Below, piece by piece: positions 18,498 to 26,058 of a DNA stretch of 34,235 nucleotides (position 1 is its first letter; each line of letters starts with the position of its first letter). The translations under genes and the position numbers were made by a program. The stretch covers positions 1-34,235 of the forward strand of contig JAJXTV010000035.1 of the NCBI GenBank assembly GCA_021783515.1. Direction: 5' to 3'. A model generated the notes under the pieces. That model ran no database searches and was not told where the DNA came from. It was given only the letters and a program-made list of their open reading frames with translations. The stretch is from Nitrospirota bacterium (GTDB lineage Bacteria > Nitrospirota > Thermodesulfovibrionia > Thermodesulfovibrionales > UBA6898).

Positions 18498-19637
18498 TCA
18501 CCCGCCCTCGCCTCCGTCTTTTTTCGTTTCCATTTCCTGTATCCGCCGCTGCAGCAAGGATTTCTCGAGCGCAAGCCCGGCATGGCTGATGAAGATTTCG
18601 AGTCCTTCTGTCTCGGGGATCGCCTCGCCGGTCGAAAAGTTGTCGCAATAGAGAAAGGCAACCACCCGGCCCTCGGCGACGATAGGAAATATCGTCACCT
18701 CGGTAGGCCATACGCCCCCGAGTTCGTCCATCAGTCTGCGGGTAGTTTCGTCTTTTTCGAGCAGCCCCTTATACGGCCTCTGCTCGCCGACGACCCTTTT
18801 CAGGAACGGGCTTTGTTCCATGTCAAGCACCGTCTCCCGGACCTTCTCATCGGCCCTCTCGATCTCGAGCCCGAACTGGCCGAGGCCGACGACCTCGGTT
18901 TTGCCGACCATGAAGAGAACGCCCCGGTGAAAGATGTCGCTCGCGAACCTCAGAATCAGGAGCGTGATCTCGGAGGCGGAATTCGGGAACCTCAGTTCCT
19001 GGGTCAGCGCCTTCAGCGCGGAAATGTCCTTTCTTTCAACCGCCGGCGTCTCCCAGTCGTCATCCCATCCGCCTCCGCCCTCTTCCGTTTCTTCGGAAGA
19101 CAACTCTTCGGTCGAGATAAACGACGCCTGGGTGGATTCGTCCTGGACCCTGGCGCCTTCCATCAGCAGATACTCCGGGCTCAGCCCCCTCGACAACTCC
19201 CATCCGAGGTCCTCCATCCCGGTCTTTCCTTCCAGATCCAGGTCGTCGAGCTCAAACTGGAAATCGCCGTCCTCCCACATCAGGAGCCGGTAGATCACCC
19301 TCTCGATTCGCTTTTTTGCGGCCTTGTCGAGCACCTCGGCGCTTACCGCGCCGAAGTCGAAAAGTATCTCGGCGACCGACTTCGAGGGCAGCTTTTTTTT
19401 TACCTCCACCGCCATATTCAGCATGGTGTCTTTTACCAGCCCCGCTTCCATCAGGTTTGTCCCGAGCGTGCCTTCGAGGTCGTCGGTCTCTGCCCTGACG
19501 ACCATGCCGTTTTTAAAGACGATGATCGCCGTCCCCTTGGACCCGTTGACAATGAACGTTCCGGTCTTTCGCCCGACGCTGAGGATCTGAAAGATGTCGG
19601 AAATCGCGAGGTCTTCAAGTCTGCCGGCGAGACTCAT
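18498..19637 (-). CDS. DUF4388 (PATAN) protein with GAF-like C-terminus
   Basis: A 379-residue cytoplasmic protein. Residues 1-110 begin SLAGRLEDLAISDIFQILS and continue with KTGTFIVNGSKG and FKNGMVVRAE, the pattern of DUF4388/PATAN domains found with two-component and surface-motility regulators in Deltaproteobacteria and cyanobacteria. A helical part (KKRIERVIYRLLMWEDGDFQF) and an acidic linker follow. About 205-370 resembles a degenerate GAF domain (TIFPIVAEGRVVAFLYCDN). The ATG overlaps the stop of the small GlgC-like ORF by ATGA. It may bind another regulator or act as an output adaptor. The exact role is unknown. Confidence 0.85.
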   Translation of the reverse strand: MSLAGRLEDLAISDIFQILSVGRKTGTFIVNGSKGTAIIVFKNGMVVRAETDDLEGTLGTNLMEAGLVKDTMLNMAVEVKKKLPSKSVAEILFDFGAVSAEVLDKAAKKRIERVIYRLLMWEDGDFQFELDDLDLEGKTGMEDLGWELSRGLSPEYLLMEGARVQDESTQASFISTEELSSEETEEGGGGWDDDWETPAVERKDISALKALTQELRFPNSASEITLLILRFASDIFHRGVLFMVGKTEVVGLGQFGLEIERADEKVRETVLDMEQSPFLKRVVGEQRPYKGLLEKDETTRRLMDELGGVWPTEVTIFPIVAEGRVVAFLYCDNFSTGEAIPETEGLEIFISHAGLALEKSLLQRRIQEMETKKDGGEGG

Positions 19638-19900
19638 CGTATTGCCGCTCCCTCGGGGATCACCGCCACTCCGCCGGCCGCGGGAGCCCCATCGAGCGAA
19701 AAAGTCCTATATCCCGCCGACACGGCGTTCCTTCTTATATGGGAACTGATACAGTTCGAAAAGGTAAAATCGATGAGCCGGCACACCGCGGGGTTGGCCC
19801 TGCAGATCGTCAGGGGATGGGGCCTCTCGCCCTCGCCGCCGGCGAGTAACAGGGCAAGGACGCCGTCCCTCGCCTTCTCCCGTCTCAATCTCTCGATCAT
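19634..19900 (-). pseudogene. GlgC-like N-terminal remnant (ADP-glucose pyrophosphorylase fragment)
   Basis: An 88-residue ORF. Residues 14-60 match the start of glucose-1-phosphate adenylyltransferase: VLALLLAGGEGERPHPLT, then RANPAV and RLIDFTFSNCISSHIRR. The usual PFGG-containing segment between PAV and R-IDF is missing, and after SLDG the similarity stops, so about 80% of the enzyme is absent and catalysis is not expected. It is nevertheless an open frame whose stop overlaps the DUF4388 start by ATGA, and it is first behind the operon promoter. It is therefore either a decayed gene kept as a translated leader or a domesticated micro-protein. GAGG lies 12 nt before the ATG, so its ribosome site is weak. 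Confidence 0.6.
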
Positions 19901-19967
19901 CCGGGCCTATACCTCTTGCTGGAACTGGGAACACTGCTGCTCTTTTGCAAATCCCTCTCTCTCCGAT

Positions 19968-19995
19968 TTGCCGCCGGGCACGGACATTATATAAT
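19968..19995 (+). promoter_or_regulatory. Divergent + strand promoter candidate
   Basis: TTGCCG (19968-19973) and a perfect TATAAT (19990-19995), spacing 16, would start transcription near 20002 toward the UPF0047 gene. Its -10 box overlaps the start region of the opposing operon promoter. Confidence 0.4.
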
Positions 19996-19997
19996 GT
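19984..19997. promoter_or_regulatory. 14-bp palindrome at the chemosensory operon start site
   Basis: ACATTATATAATGT reads the same on both strands. It covers the predicted +1 of the minus-strand promoter and the -10 box of the plus-strand promoter. It is a candidate operator, though an AT-rich palindrome can arise simply from a -10 box. Confidence 0.35.
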
Positions 19998-20003
19998 TAG
20001 TGG

Positions 20004-20033
20004 AGTATATCAGGAAAAATCCAAGAGTGTCAA
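20004..20033 (-). promoter_or_regulatory. Promoter of the chemosensory operon
   Basis: On the minus strand TTGACA (20033-20028), an 18-bp spacer and TATACT (20009-20004) form a near-consensus sigma-70 promoter. Transcription would begin near 19997, about 97 nt before the first ORF. No sigma-54 or sigma-28 flagellar-type promoter was seen here. Confidence 0.6.
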
Positions 20034-20105
20034 CGAGTTAGAAAGGGGCGTAACAGATGGAAGGTTGCAACTCCGGCGGTATTTCGCGTACCATATTGTT
20101 CGGTC

Positions 20106-20531
20106 ATGGCAATTGTCTTTTCTGATACGATTTCGCTCTCCACAAAGGGGCTCGGGGACACGGCTGATATCACGGCTGGGGTGACGCGGATTGCGGAGGC
20201 GGCCGGCGCGAAAAACGGCGTCGTCGCGGTTTTTGCCCAGGGTTCAACCGCCTCGGTGACGACGATCGAATACGAGCCCGGGGTCGTCAACGACCTGAAA
20301 AAAACGCTCGAAAAAATAGTACCTGCGGGCGCTCCCTACGAACACGACAGGGCATGGGGAGACGGAAACGGGTTTTCCCACGTCAGGGCGGCCCTGATGA
20401 AACCTTCGCTGACGGTACCGCTTATAGACGGAAAGATGGCCCTCGGCACCTGGCAGCAGATCGTCTTCATCGATTTCGACAACAGACCGAGAGAGAGAAA
20501 CGTGATCGTGCAGGTGGTGGGGGTGGAGTAG
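20106..20531 (+). CDS. UPF0047 (YjbQ-type) protein
   Basis: A 141-residue protein of the UPF0047/YjbQ family (secondary thiamine-phosphate synthase enzyme family; physiological role unsettled). The conserved core is clear: WGDGNGFSHVRAALMKPS near 84-101, then GTWQQIVFIDFDNRPRER, and a single-domain length typical of the family. The ATG at 20106 has no ribosome site. TTGCAA (20065-20070), 18 bp and TACCAT (20089-20094) would start transcription within about 5 nt of it, so the mRNA may be almost leaderless. The methyltransferase follows after 4 bp and probably shares the transcript. Confidence 0.9.
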   Translation: MAIVFSDTISLSTKGLGDTADITAGVTRIAEAAGAKNGVVAVFAQGSTASVTTIEYEPGVVNDLKKTLEKIVPAGAPYEHDRAWGDGNGFSHVRAALMKPSLTVPLIDGKMALGTWQQIVFIDFDNRPRERNVIVQVVGVE

Positions 20532-20535
20532 CCCG

Positions 20536-21366
20536 ATGGACGCCGAATCCCGCAAGACAAAGATGATCGAAAGCTTCAATACCGTCTCGTCCGGTTACGA
20601 CAACCGTTCGCTCCGGTTTTTCTCGGAAAGCGCCAGACACATGGCCCGGTATCTGGATTCGCCGGACATCGGGCGCGTGGTAGACGTGGCGACCGGCACG
20701 GGAAATCTTGCTCTTGAGATCGCACGATCATATCCCGACAAACAGGTGACGGGGATCGATTTTTCGCCGGGCATGCTGGCGCAGGCACGGCTGAAAGCGG
20801 AGGCGGAAGGGATCGGGAACGCCGAATTCCTCGAAATGGACATGGACGCCATCGCGCTCCCCGACGGCCGGTTCGACGCGGCAGTATGCGCCTTCGGCAT
20901 CTTCTTTGCCGAGGACATGGCGGGCCAGTTGCGACATATCGCGAAAAAGGTAAAACCCGGCGGCATGGTCGTGATCTGCAGCTTCTACGAAGATTCCTTC
21001 CAGCCCCTTGTCGAACTTCTCTCGGCGAGACTCGAAAAGTACGGGATCGAGAGACCTTCGCTGAGATGGAAGCAGATCGCAACAGAAGAGAAGTGCCGCA
21101 CCCTTTTCCGCGACGCAGGCATGGAAAAAATACAGGTTGAACGGAAAGAGCTCGGGTATTTCCTGAAAGACAGTTCGCAGTGGTGGGACGTGGTCTGGAA
21201 CGCCGGTTTTCGCAGGCAGGTCGGACAGCTCGCTCCGGAGGATTTGAAGAGATTCACAGGAGAACACCTCGAGGAGATCGAAGGGCTGCGGACGCAGGAC
21301 GGCATATGGCTGAACGTGAACGTGCTGTATGCTTCCGGCGTCAGGCCTGCCGAGCGGATTATTTGA
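20536..21366 (+). CDS. Class I SAM-dependent methyltransferase (UbiE-like)
   Basis: A 276-residue methyltransferase. Motif I is VVDVATGTGNLALEIA (about 49-64), followed by the acidic residue in VTGIDFSPGMLAQAR, then motif II/III in FDAAVCAFGIFFAEDM and VKPGGMVVICSFY. This is the pattern of the UbiE/Coq5 and methyltransf_11 groups. The C-terminal third (WWDVVWNAGFRRQ) is longer than in UbiE, so the substrate is open. GGAG within the end of the preceding gene serves as ribosome site. Nothing nearby belongs to quinone synthesis. Confidence 0.88.
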   Translation: MDAESRKTKMIESFNTVSSGYDNRSLRFFSESARHMARYLDSPDIGRVVDVATGTGNLALEIARSYPDKQVTGIDFSPGMLAQARLKAEAEGIGNAEFLEMDMDAIALPDGRFDAAVCAFGIFFAEDMAGQLRHIAKKVKPGGMVVICSFYEDSFQPLVELLSARLEKYGIERPSLRWKQIATEEKCRTLFRDAGMEKIQVERKELGYFLKDSSQWWDVVWNAGFRRQVGQLAPEDLKRFTGEHLEEIEGLRTQDGIWLNVNVLYASGVRPAERII

Positions 21367-21581
21367 CCTTATCCTTGCAAACCGCCGGGGAGCGCGCCCC
21401 TCAAATCCTTCCTGATGCGATACGATTTGACGGAGCATGTGCCTCGAGGTTACAGGACTTCACGAAGAATGATATCCCCGCGGGGCCTGAGGCGCGGCTT
21501 CCGATGCGCTGAGGAATCGCTACGAAAGGCTTTTCGAGCCACTCCCCCCGCCTTTGCGGCGCTCTTTATGCAACTGGATAT

Positions 21582-21611
21582 TTGACAATCCTTCAGCAGG
21601 GCAAGTAATTT
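21582..21611 (+). promoter_or_regulatory. Promoter giving a leaderless hisH mRNA
   Basis: TTGACA (21582-21587), an 18-bp spacer and TAATTT (21606-21611) are followed by 7 bp to the hisH ATG at 21619, so the predicted start site falls on or beside the A of the ATG. No ribosome site precedes the ATG. The rest of the 252-bp gap (21367-21618) shows no gene. Confidence 0.5.
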
Positions 21612-21618
21612 AAAAGTT

Positions 21619-22230
21619 ATGATTGCAATAGTCGATTACGGGATGGGCAACCTCAGGTCCGTCGAAAAGGGCTTCAAGAAGGTCGGCATCGAGGCGAAGG
21701 TGACGTCGAGCGCAAAGGAGATCGACGACGCCTCGGCCGTTGTCCTGCCCGGCGTCGGCGCTTTCAGGGACTGCATCAGGAACCTTACCGATCTTTCGCT
21801 GACGGAGTCGATCGCCAAGGCGATACAGAAAGGCAAACCCTATCTCGGCATATGCCTCGGCCTGCAGGTGCTTTTCAGCGAGTCCGAGGAATTCGGCAGA
21901 TGCTCCGGGCTCGATGTCCTGCGGGGGAAGGTGGTTCGGTTCCAGATCAAGGAAAAAGTCCCTCACATGGGCTGGAACACCGTCAGCGTCGTAAAGAAAC
22001 CGCCCATCTTTTCCGACATCCCGGACAACGCATACTTTTATTTTGTCCACTCCTTTTACGTCGTCCCCGACGACAAAGAGGTCGCCGCCGGGACAACGGA
22101 TTACGGCATCACCTTCACCTCGATGGTCTGGAAGGACAATATCGTTGCGACCCAATTCCACCCCGAAAAGAGCCAGGAAATGGGGTTGAAGGTCCTTGCC
22201 GGATTCGGGCGGTTCGTGAAGAAGTCCTGA
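21619..22230 (+). CDS. hisH: HisH, glutamine amidotransferase subunit of IGP synthase
   Basis: A 203-residue class I glutamine amidotransferase that supplies ammonia to HisF for imidazole glycerol phosphate formation in histidine synthesis. Family features: IVDYGMGNLRSVEKGF at the N-terminus, LPGVGAFRDC, nucleophile C79 in YLGICLGLQ, PHMGWN, and the catalytic pair H181 and E183 in TQFHPEKSQ. Length is normal. No other his gene is adjacent. hisF could lie elsewhere, or this could be an amidotransferase paralogue (as in PseA/WbpX-type modification systems), but the sequence looks like true HisH. Confidence 0.92.
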   Translation: MIAIVDYGMGNLRSVEKGFKKVGIEAKVTSSAKEIDDASAVVLPGVGAFRDCIRNLTDLSLTESIAKAIQKGKPYLGICLGLQVLFSESEEFGRCSGLDVLRGKVVRFQIKEKVPHMGWNTVSVVKKPPIFSDIPDNAYFYFVHSFYVVPDDKEVAAGTTDYGITFTSMVWKDNIVATQFHPEKSQEMGLKVLAGFGRFVKKS

Positions 22231-22277
22231 AGGCAGATCAACCTGCGAAAGGCAGCGGGGATCGCGATTGCGTCAAA

Positions 22278-24971
22278 TCAGGGCTTCATCTTCCTGATCA
22301 CCTCTCCGAGCTTCCGTATCTCTTCTCCGTAGAGCGCCCAGTCGCCCTCCCTCTGTGCCTTCATGGCGCGGTCATAATGCTTGCGGGCCTGGGATGCCAG
22401 ATCAAGCCTCTCCGGCGAAGCGGACGGTAGTGCGACGGCTGTCGGCGCCGTCTCTTCCGAGACCCTCACCTCGCCGAAGATCCGGGAGAGGGCGGCATCG
22501 AGCGTCTCATCCATCGCGATCCGGTTTTCATAGGCGACGATCACCCTCTTGAGCTCGGGGATCTTGCCGTTTTCGGCCCTCAGATAGAGCGGCTGGACAT
22601 AGATGAGAGAGTTTTCAATCGGGATCACGAGAAGGTTCCCGAGGATCACCTGAGAGCCGCGCTGGTCCCACAGCGACAGCTGTCGGGAGATCTCCGTGTC
22701 CTGGTTGATCCTCGCCACGATCTGCTTCGGCCCATAGACGAGTCGGTCTTTCGGGAACCGGTAGACGATCATCTTTCCGTACTCCTCGCCGTCGCTCCGG
22801 GCTGCCATCCACGCGGCAAGGTTGTCCTTCTTCTTGGGGTTGAAGGGGAGCATGAGGATGAACTCCTCCCTTTTTTCGCCCGGGAGCTTCATGATCGTAT
22901 AGTAAGACTCCATCACCTCTTTGCCGTCTGCCCCGAGGGCCGGGATCTCCCACTGGTCCTCCCTGTTGTAGAAGATCTGGGGATCTTCCATGTGGTAGGT
23001 CGAGTATACGCGGGTCTGGATGTCGAAGATGTTCAGCGGATACCGGATATGGCGCCTCAGGTCGGCGGGCATCTCGGACAAAGGGTTCAGCACCCCCGGA
23101 AAGACCGACGCGATCGTCCTGATCAGCGGGTCTTTCGGGTCGGCAATGTAAAACCGCATTGTCCCGTCGTAGGCATCGAGCGTAATCTTCACCGAGTTCC
23201 GGACGTAATTTATCCCGCCGCCGACCGGCTGCGAATAAGGAAACCGGCTGCTCACCGTGTACCCGTCCACAATCCAGAAGAGCCTGCCGTCGTCGGAGAT
23301 TACCATGTAGGGGTCCGAGTCGATGGTCAGAAAAGGCATGACGGTCCGCACCCGCTCCTCGATCTTCCGGTGAAAGAGGACCCTGCTCTGCCCCGTGACG
23401 TCGTTCGAAAAAAGGAGTTTCATCGACCGGAAATAGGCGGCAAAAGCAAGTTTCTTCAGGAAGGAGTCCATCTTCACCCCGCGCGTGCCGCTATATTCGG
23501 CAAAGACGTTCTCCTCTCCGGAGGGATAATCGAACTCCTTGGACTTCGTGTTTACGATCACGTACTCGCTCGGGATCCTGCCGAAATAGATCTGGGGCCG
23601 GGTTACCTTTATCGTCCCGAGGGACGAGACCGGCGGGATGTCCTTGATAAAGAGCACCGGCAGCCCTTCCGGCGTCACCTGATTCACCGGGCCGAGCGTC
23701 AGCCCGTAGCCGTGGGTGAAGGTGAGCGTCTCGTTGATCCAGTTTCGGGTGGGGATGCTCTCGGTCGACAGCTCTCTCGGGGAGAGCATCGTCTGCCGGT
23801 ATTCTCCGTTGATCATATAACGGTCGTTGCCGACGGAAGTAAACTCGTAGTACGTGCGTATCTCCTGGATCTGGCTGAAGGTATCGAGCAGGGGCCGATG
23901 GTCCCAGAGACGGATGTTCTTGATCGTCGCGCTGTTGTTCCTGATATCGTCCCGGCTGAGGTCGGTGCCGCCGGAGATGTTGCGTTCCTCGACCGCATCG
24001 AGTCCGAATGCCTTTTTGGTGAAGGCGATATTATTCTTAATGTACGGGGTCTCCTTGACCAGTTCGTTCGGCGCCACCACGAATTTCTGGAGGATGCCCG
24101 GATAGACGGCATTTCCGACGAAAGAGACCGCGACATAGACGCCGACGCCGGCCAGCAGCACGGCGGTGCGCCTGAAAAAGATATTGGCCGTAAAGAGGGC
24201 CGCCAGCGCGAGGGCCAGCACGATCTGGGCCTTCATGAAAGGGATCACCGCATGCACGTCGGTGTACGTAGCGCCGGCCACGTGGCCGTGCGAGGACGAA
24301 AGGATCGCGTGCATCCCGATAAAGATCTTCCATGCCGTCACCGCGAGGACCATGCCGCCGAGAATCGAAAGATGGGCCGAGGCCGGCCGCTCTGCAACGA
24401 CCCCCCTCCGCGTGAAGAATATGGCAGCCTTGACGAAATAGATCAGGCAGACGGAGGCAATCGTCGCCCAGAGGACAACGGCGAGGACATTTGCGACGAT
24501 TTCCTGCGCAGGGAGAGAAAAGAGATAAAACGAGATGTCCTTCCCGAAAATGGGGTCTGTGTATCCGGCCGCTGCCTGATGGAAGTAGGAGAGGAAGCTC
24601 ATCCAGCTTCCGTTTAGCAGCGCGGCGGAAAAAAGCGCCGTCAGCACCGGAACAATTACCTTGATCCGTTCAATATGCCGTAGAAAATCGAACTGAGGCA
24701 TCGCAAGTCCGTGGAGGGGAGTCGCCGCCCTGCCCTTCATCGCCCGGAGCGCTAACCAGAGGTTCAAATAGGGGATGAAGAATCCTCCGACCAGGCCGCA
24801 GAGCGCAGACATCGCCTGGGCCTGAACCCTCGTGTTGAAGATCCCCGCCATCCCCACATCTTTAAACCAGAGCCAGTCGATATACAGGGAGAGGGATTCC
24901 GGAAGGAAGAGAAGGGCAAAGAGCAGGACGACAAAAAGAGAAACGAGACTCCCGAATGTCTTTTTCGGCAT
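22278..24971 (-). CDS. UPF0182 family large membrane protein
   Basis: An 897-residue protein of the UPF0182 (COG1615) family, function unknown. The N-terminal 300 residues hold about seven membrane segments (first SLFVVLLFALLFLPESL, then YIDWLWFKDVG, a family signature). A large, mostly soluble domain follows, containing DPYMVISDDGRLFWIVDGYT and NYVRNSVKITLDAYDGTMRF, both typical. A Gln/Lys-rich helical end follows (LASQARKHYDRAMKAQREGD). GGGAGG stands just before the ATG. It is convergent with hisH (47-bp gap, no clear terminator) and downstream of the cytochrome gene on the same strand. Confidence 0.93.
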   Translation of the reverse strand: MPKKTFGSLVSLFVVLLFALLFLPESLSLYIDWLWFKDVGMAGIFNTRVQAQAMSALCGLVGGFFIPYLNLWLALRAMKGRAATPLHGLAMPQFDFLRHIERIKVIVPVLTALFSAALLNGSWMSFLSYFHQAAAGYTDPIFGKDISFYLFSLPAQEIVANVLAVVLWATIASVCLIYFVKAAIFFTRRGVVAERPASAHLSILGGMVLAVTAWKIFIGMHAILSSSHGHVAGATYTDVHAVIPFMKAQIVLALALAALFTANIFFRRTAVLLAGVGVYVAVSFVGNAVYPGILQKFVVAPNELVKETPYIKNNIAFTKKAFGLDAVEERNISGGTDLSRDDIRNNSATIKNIRLWDHRPLLDTFSQIQEIRTYYEFTSVGNDRYMINGEYRQTMLSPRELSTESIPTRNWINETLTFTHGYGLTLGPVNQVTPEGLPVLFIKDIPPVSSLGTIKVTRPQIYFGRIPSEYVIVNTKSKEFDYPSGEENVFAEYSGTRGVKMDSFLKKLAFAAYFRSMKLLFSNDVTGQSRVLFHRKIEERVRTVMPFLTIDSDPYMVISDDGRLFWIVDGYTVSSRFPYSQPVGGGINYVRNSVKITLDAYDGTMRFYIADPKDPLIRTIASVFPGVLNPLSEMPADLRRHIRYPLNIFDIQTRVYSTYHMEDPQIFYNREDQWEIPALGADGKEVMESYYTIMKLPGEKREEFILMLPFNPKKKDNLAAWMAARSDGEEYGKMIVYRFPKDRLVYGPKQIVARINQDTEISRQLSLWDQRGSQVILGNLLVIPIENSLIYVQPLYLRAENGKIPELKRVIVAYENRIAMDETLDAALSRIFGEVRVSEETAPTAVALPSASPERLDLASQARKHYDRAMKAQREGDWALYGEEIRKLGEVIRKMKP

Positions 24972-25093
24972 AGACCTCCCTTTATCTGCTGCGGACCAGA
25001 GACGTGAAAGTTATCTTACCACGTATCGCCGGCTATAGGAAATGCGCCGGGATGGACCCATATCGCATACCGGCGGAAAAGGGCAGCGAACCC

Positions 25094-25420
25094 TTATCTG
25101 AAGGTCTTTATGATATAGTCGGCGATAAGCCCTGCCTTGTCGTCGGGAAGCGCCGCCGCCGACCAGGTGGTCATCCCCTTGCCCGGATGCCTCATCGTCC
25201 TTACGATGTCGGCCTTCGTCTTGATGCCGTGGGCCAGCAGATCTGCCTTCCTCAACGTCTTCTGGGGATTGATGATATTGCCTCCGTCTTCGTGACAAAG
25301 CGCGCAGTGCTCCTTGAAGAGCGCCTGCCCCGTCAACGGCGCCTTCGTTCCGGCGGTTCCCGCTGAAACAAACCCTCCTATCGCCATTACGGCGGTCACT
25401 GTCAGAATGATCTTCTTCAT
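25094..25420 (-). CDS. Small monoheme cytochrome c
   Basis: A 108-residue exported class I cytochrome c. The signal peptide is MKKIILTVTAVMAIGGFVSA. Heme is attached at CALCH (39-43), with the probable axial Met at M83 in PGKGMTTW. The size and pattern resemble cytochrome c6/c553 electron shuttles. The frame extends upstream, but ATG 25420 with GGAG 6 nt before it starts exactly at the signal peptide. It likely works in the periplasm, and its partner is unknown. Confidence 0.92.
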   Translation of the reverse strand: MKKIILTVTAVMAIGGFVSAGTAGTKAPLTGQALFKEHCALCHEDGGNIINPQKTLRKADLLAHGIKTKADIVRTMRHPGKGMTTWSAAALPDDKAGLIADYIIKTFR

Positions 25421-25468
25421 CGTCTGCTCCTTCGGATCGAATTTCCCACCGGATTCACGGCTCATTCC

Positions 25469-25496
25469 ATAATAACAGAAATCACGGGCGCGTCAA
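25469..25496 (-). promoter_or_regulatory. Promoter of the cytochrome c gene
   Basis: Minus-strand TTGACG (25496-25491), 16 bp, TATTAT (25474-25469). The start site would be near 25462, giving a leader of about 40 nt that contains the ribosome site. Confidence 0.55.
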
Positions 25497-25561
25497 TCAC
25501 CCCGGCATAAGAAAGTCTTGCTTTCGGCAACAACTGCATACTATCATTGAGAAGATCGCTC

Positions 25562-25963
25562 ATGGAAACAGAAGGACCGGTCGGGCCGGAGCTTACCGAC
25601 GAGCAGAAGGAACGGATCCTCTTGCTCATGCAAAAGATGATGGGCATGGGGATCTGCGCGGTCTACGGCAGGGAAGACGAGGGAATTCCCGACGCCGGCG
25701 TGGACTGCGCGTCACGGCTGAAAACGTGCAGGGCGGTCTGCTGCACGCTTCAATTCGCTCTCACAAAGGCGGAGGTGCAAAAGGGGCGTCTGAGGCATAA
25801 TCCTTCCCGCCCTTTTTTCATCGGGCAGGCCGAAGACGGCTACTGTCTGCACCTCGACCGGGATGCCATGCGATGCGCGGTCTGGTCGGACCGGCCTTTG
25901 CGATGCCGGAGATACGGCTGCAGGGAAGACCCCCATATCCCGGTCCCGTTCGAGCCCGCATGA
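25562..25963 (+). CDS. YkgJ-family Cys-cluster protein
   Basis: A 133-residue protein with eight cysteines at 49, 56, 60, 61, 95, 105, 115 and 120. The arrangement CRAVCC, then CLHLDRDAMRCAVWSDRPLRCRRYGC, is the CxxxCC zinc/iron-chelating domain of the YkgJ family, thought to bind a metal or Fe-S cluster. The first 45 residues are helical and specific to this protein. ATG 25562 is preferred; TTG 25547 would add five residues. TACTAT at 25539-25544 may be a -10 box, placing the start of transcription about 11 nt before the ATG. The molecular function is not established. Confidence 0.82.
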   Translation: METEGPVGPELTDEQKERILLLMQKMMGMGICAVYGREDEGIPDAGVDCASRLKTCRAVCCTLQFALTKAEVQKGRLRHNPSRPFFIGQAEDGYCLHLDRDAMRCAVWSDRPLRCRRYGCREDPHIPVPFEPA

Positions 25964-25996
25964 AGCAAGACGGGGCATCGTCACCCGCGAAAAGCT

Positions 25997-26026
25997 TTGA
26001 CTTCCCGGTCAAAAAAAAACTATGAT
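25997..26026 (+). promoter_or_regulatory. Promoter of the IPTL-CTERM protein gene, with inverted repeat
   Basis: TTGACT (25997-26002), 18 bp including nine As, TATGAT (26021-26026). Start near 26033. The -35 box is half of an inverted repeat, TTGAC-N6-GTCAA (25997-26012), a possible operator. Confidence 0.5.
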
Positions 26027-26058
26027 AGCGCATTCTAACTGATTTGCCTGGAGGGACT

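Noticed and set aside
22992-24617. 541-codon plus-strand frame opposite UPF0182
   Set aside because: Antisense shadow of a well-supported family member.
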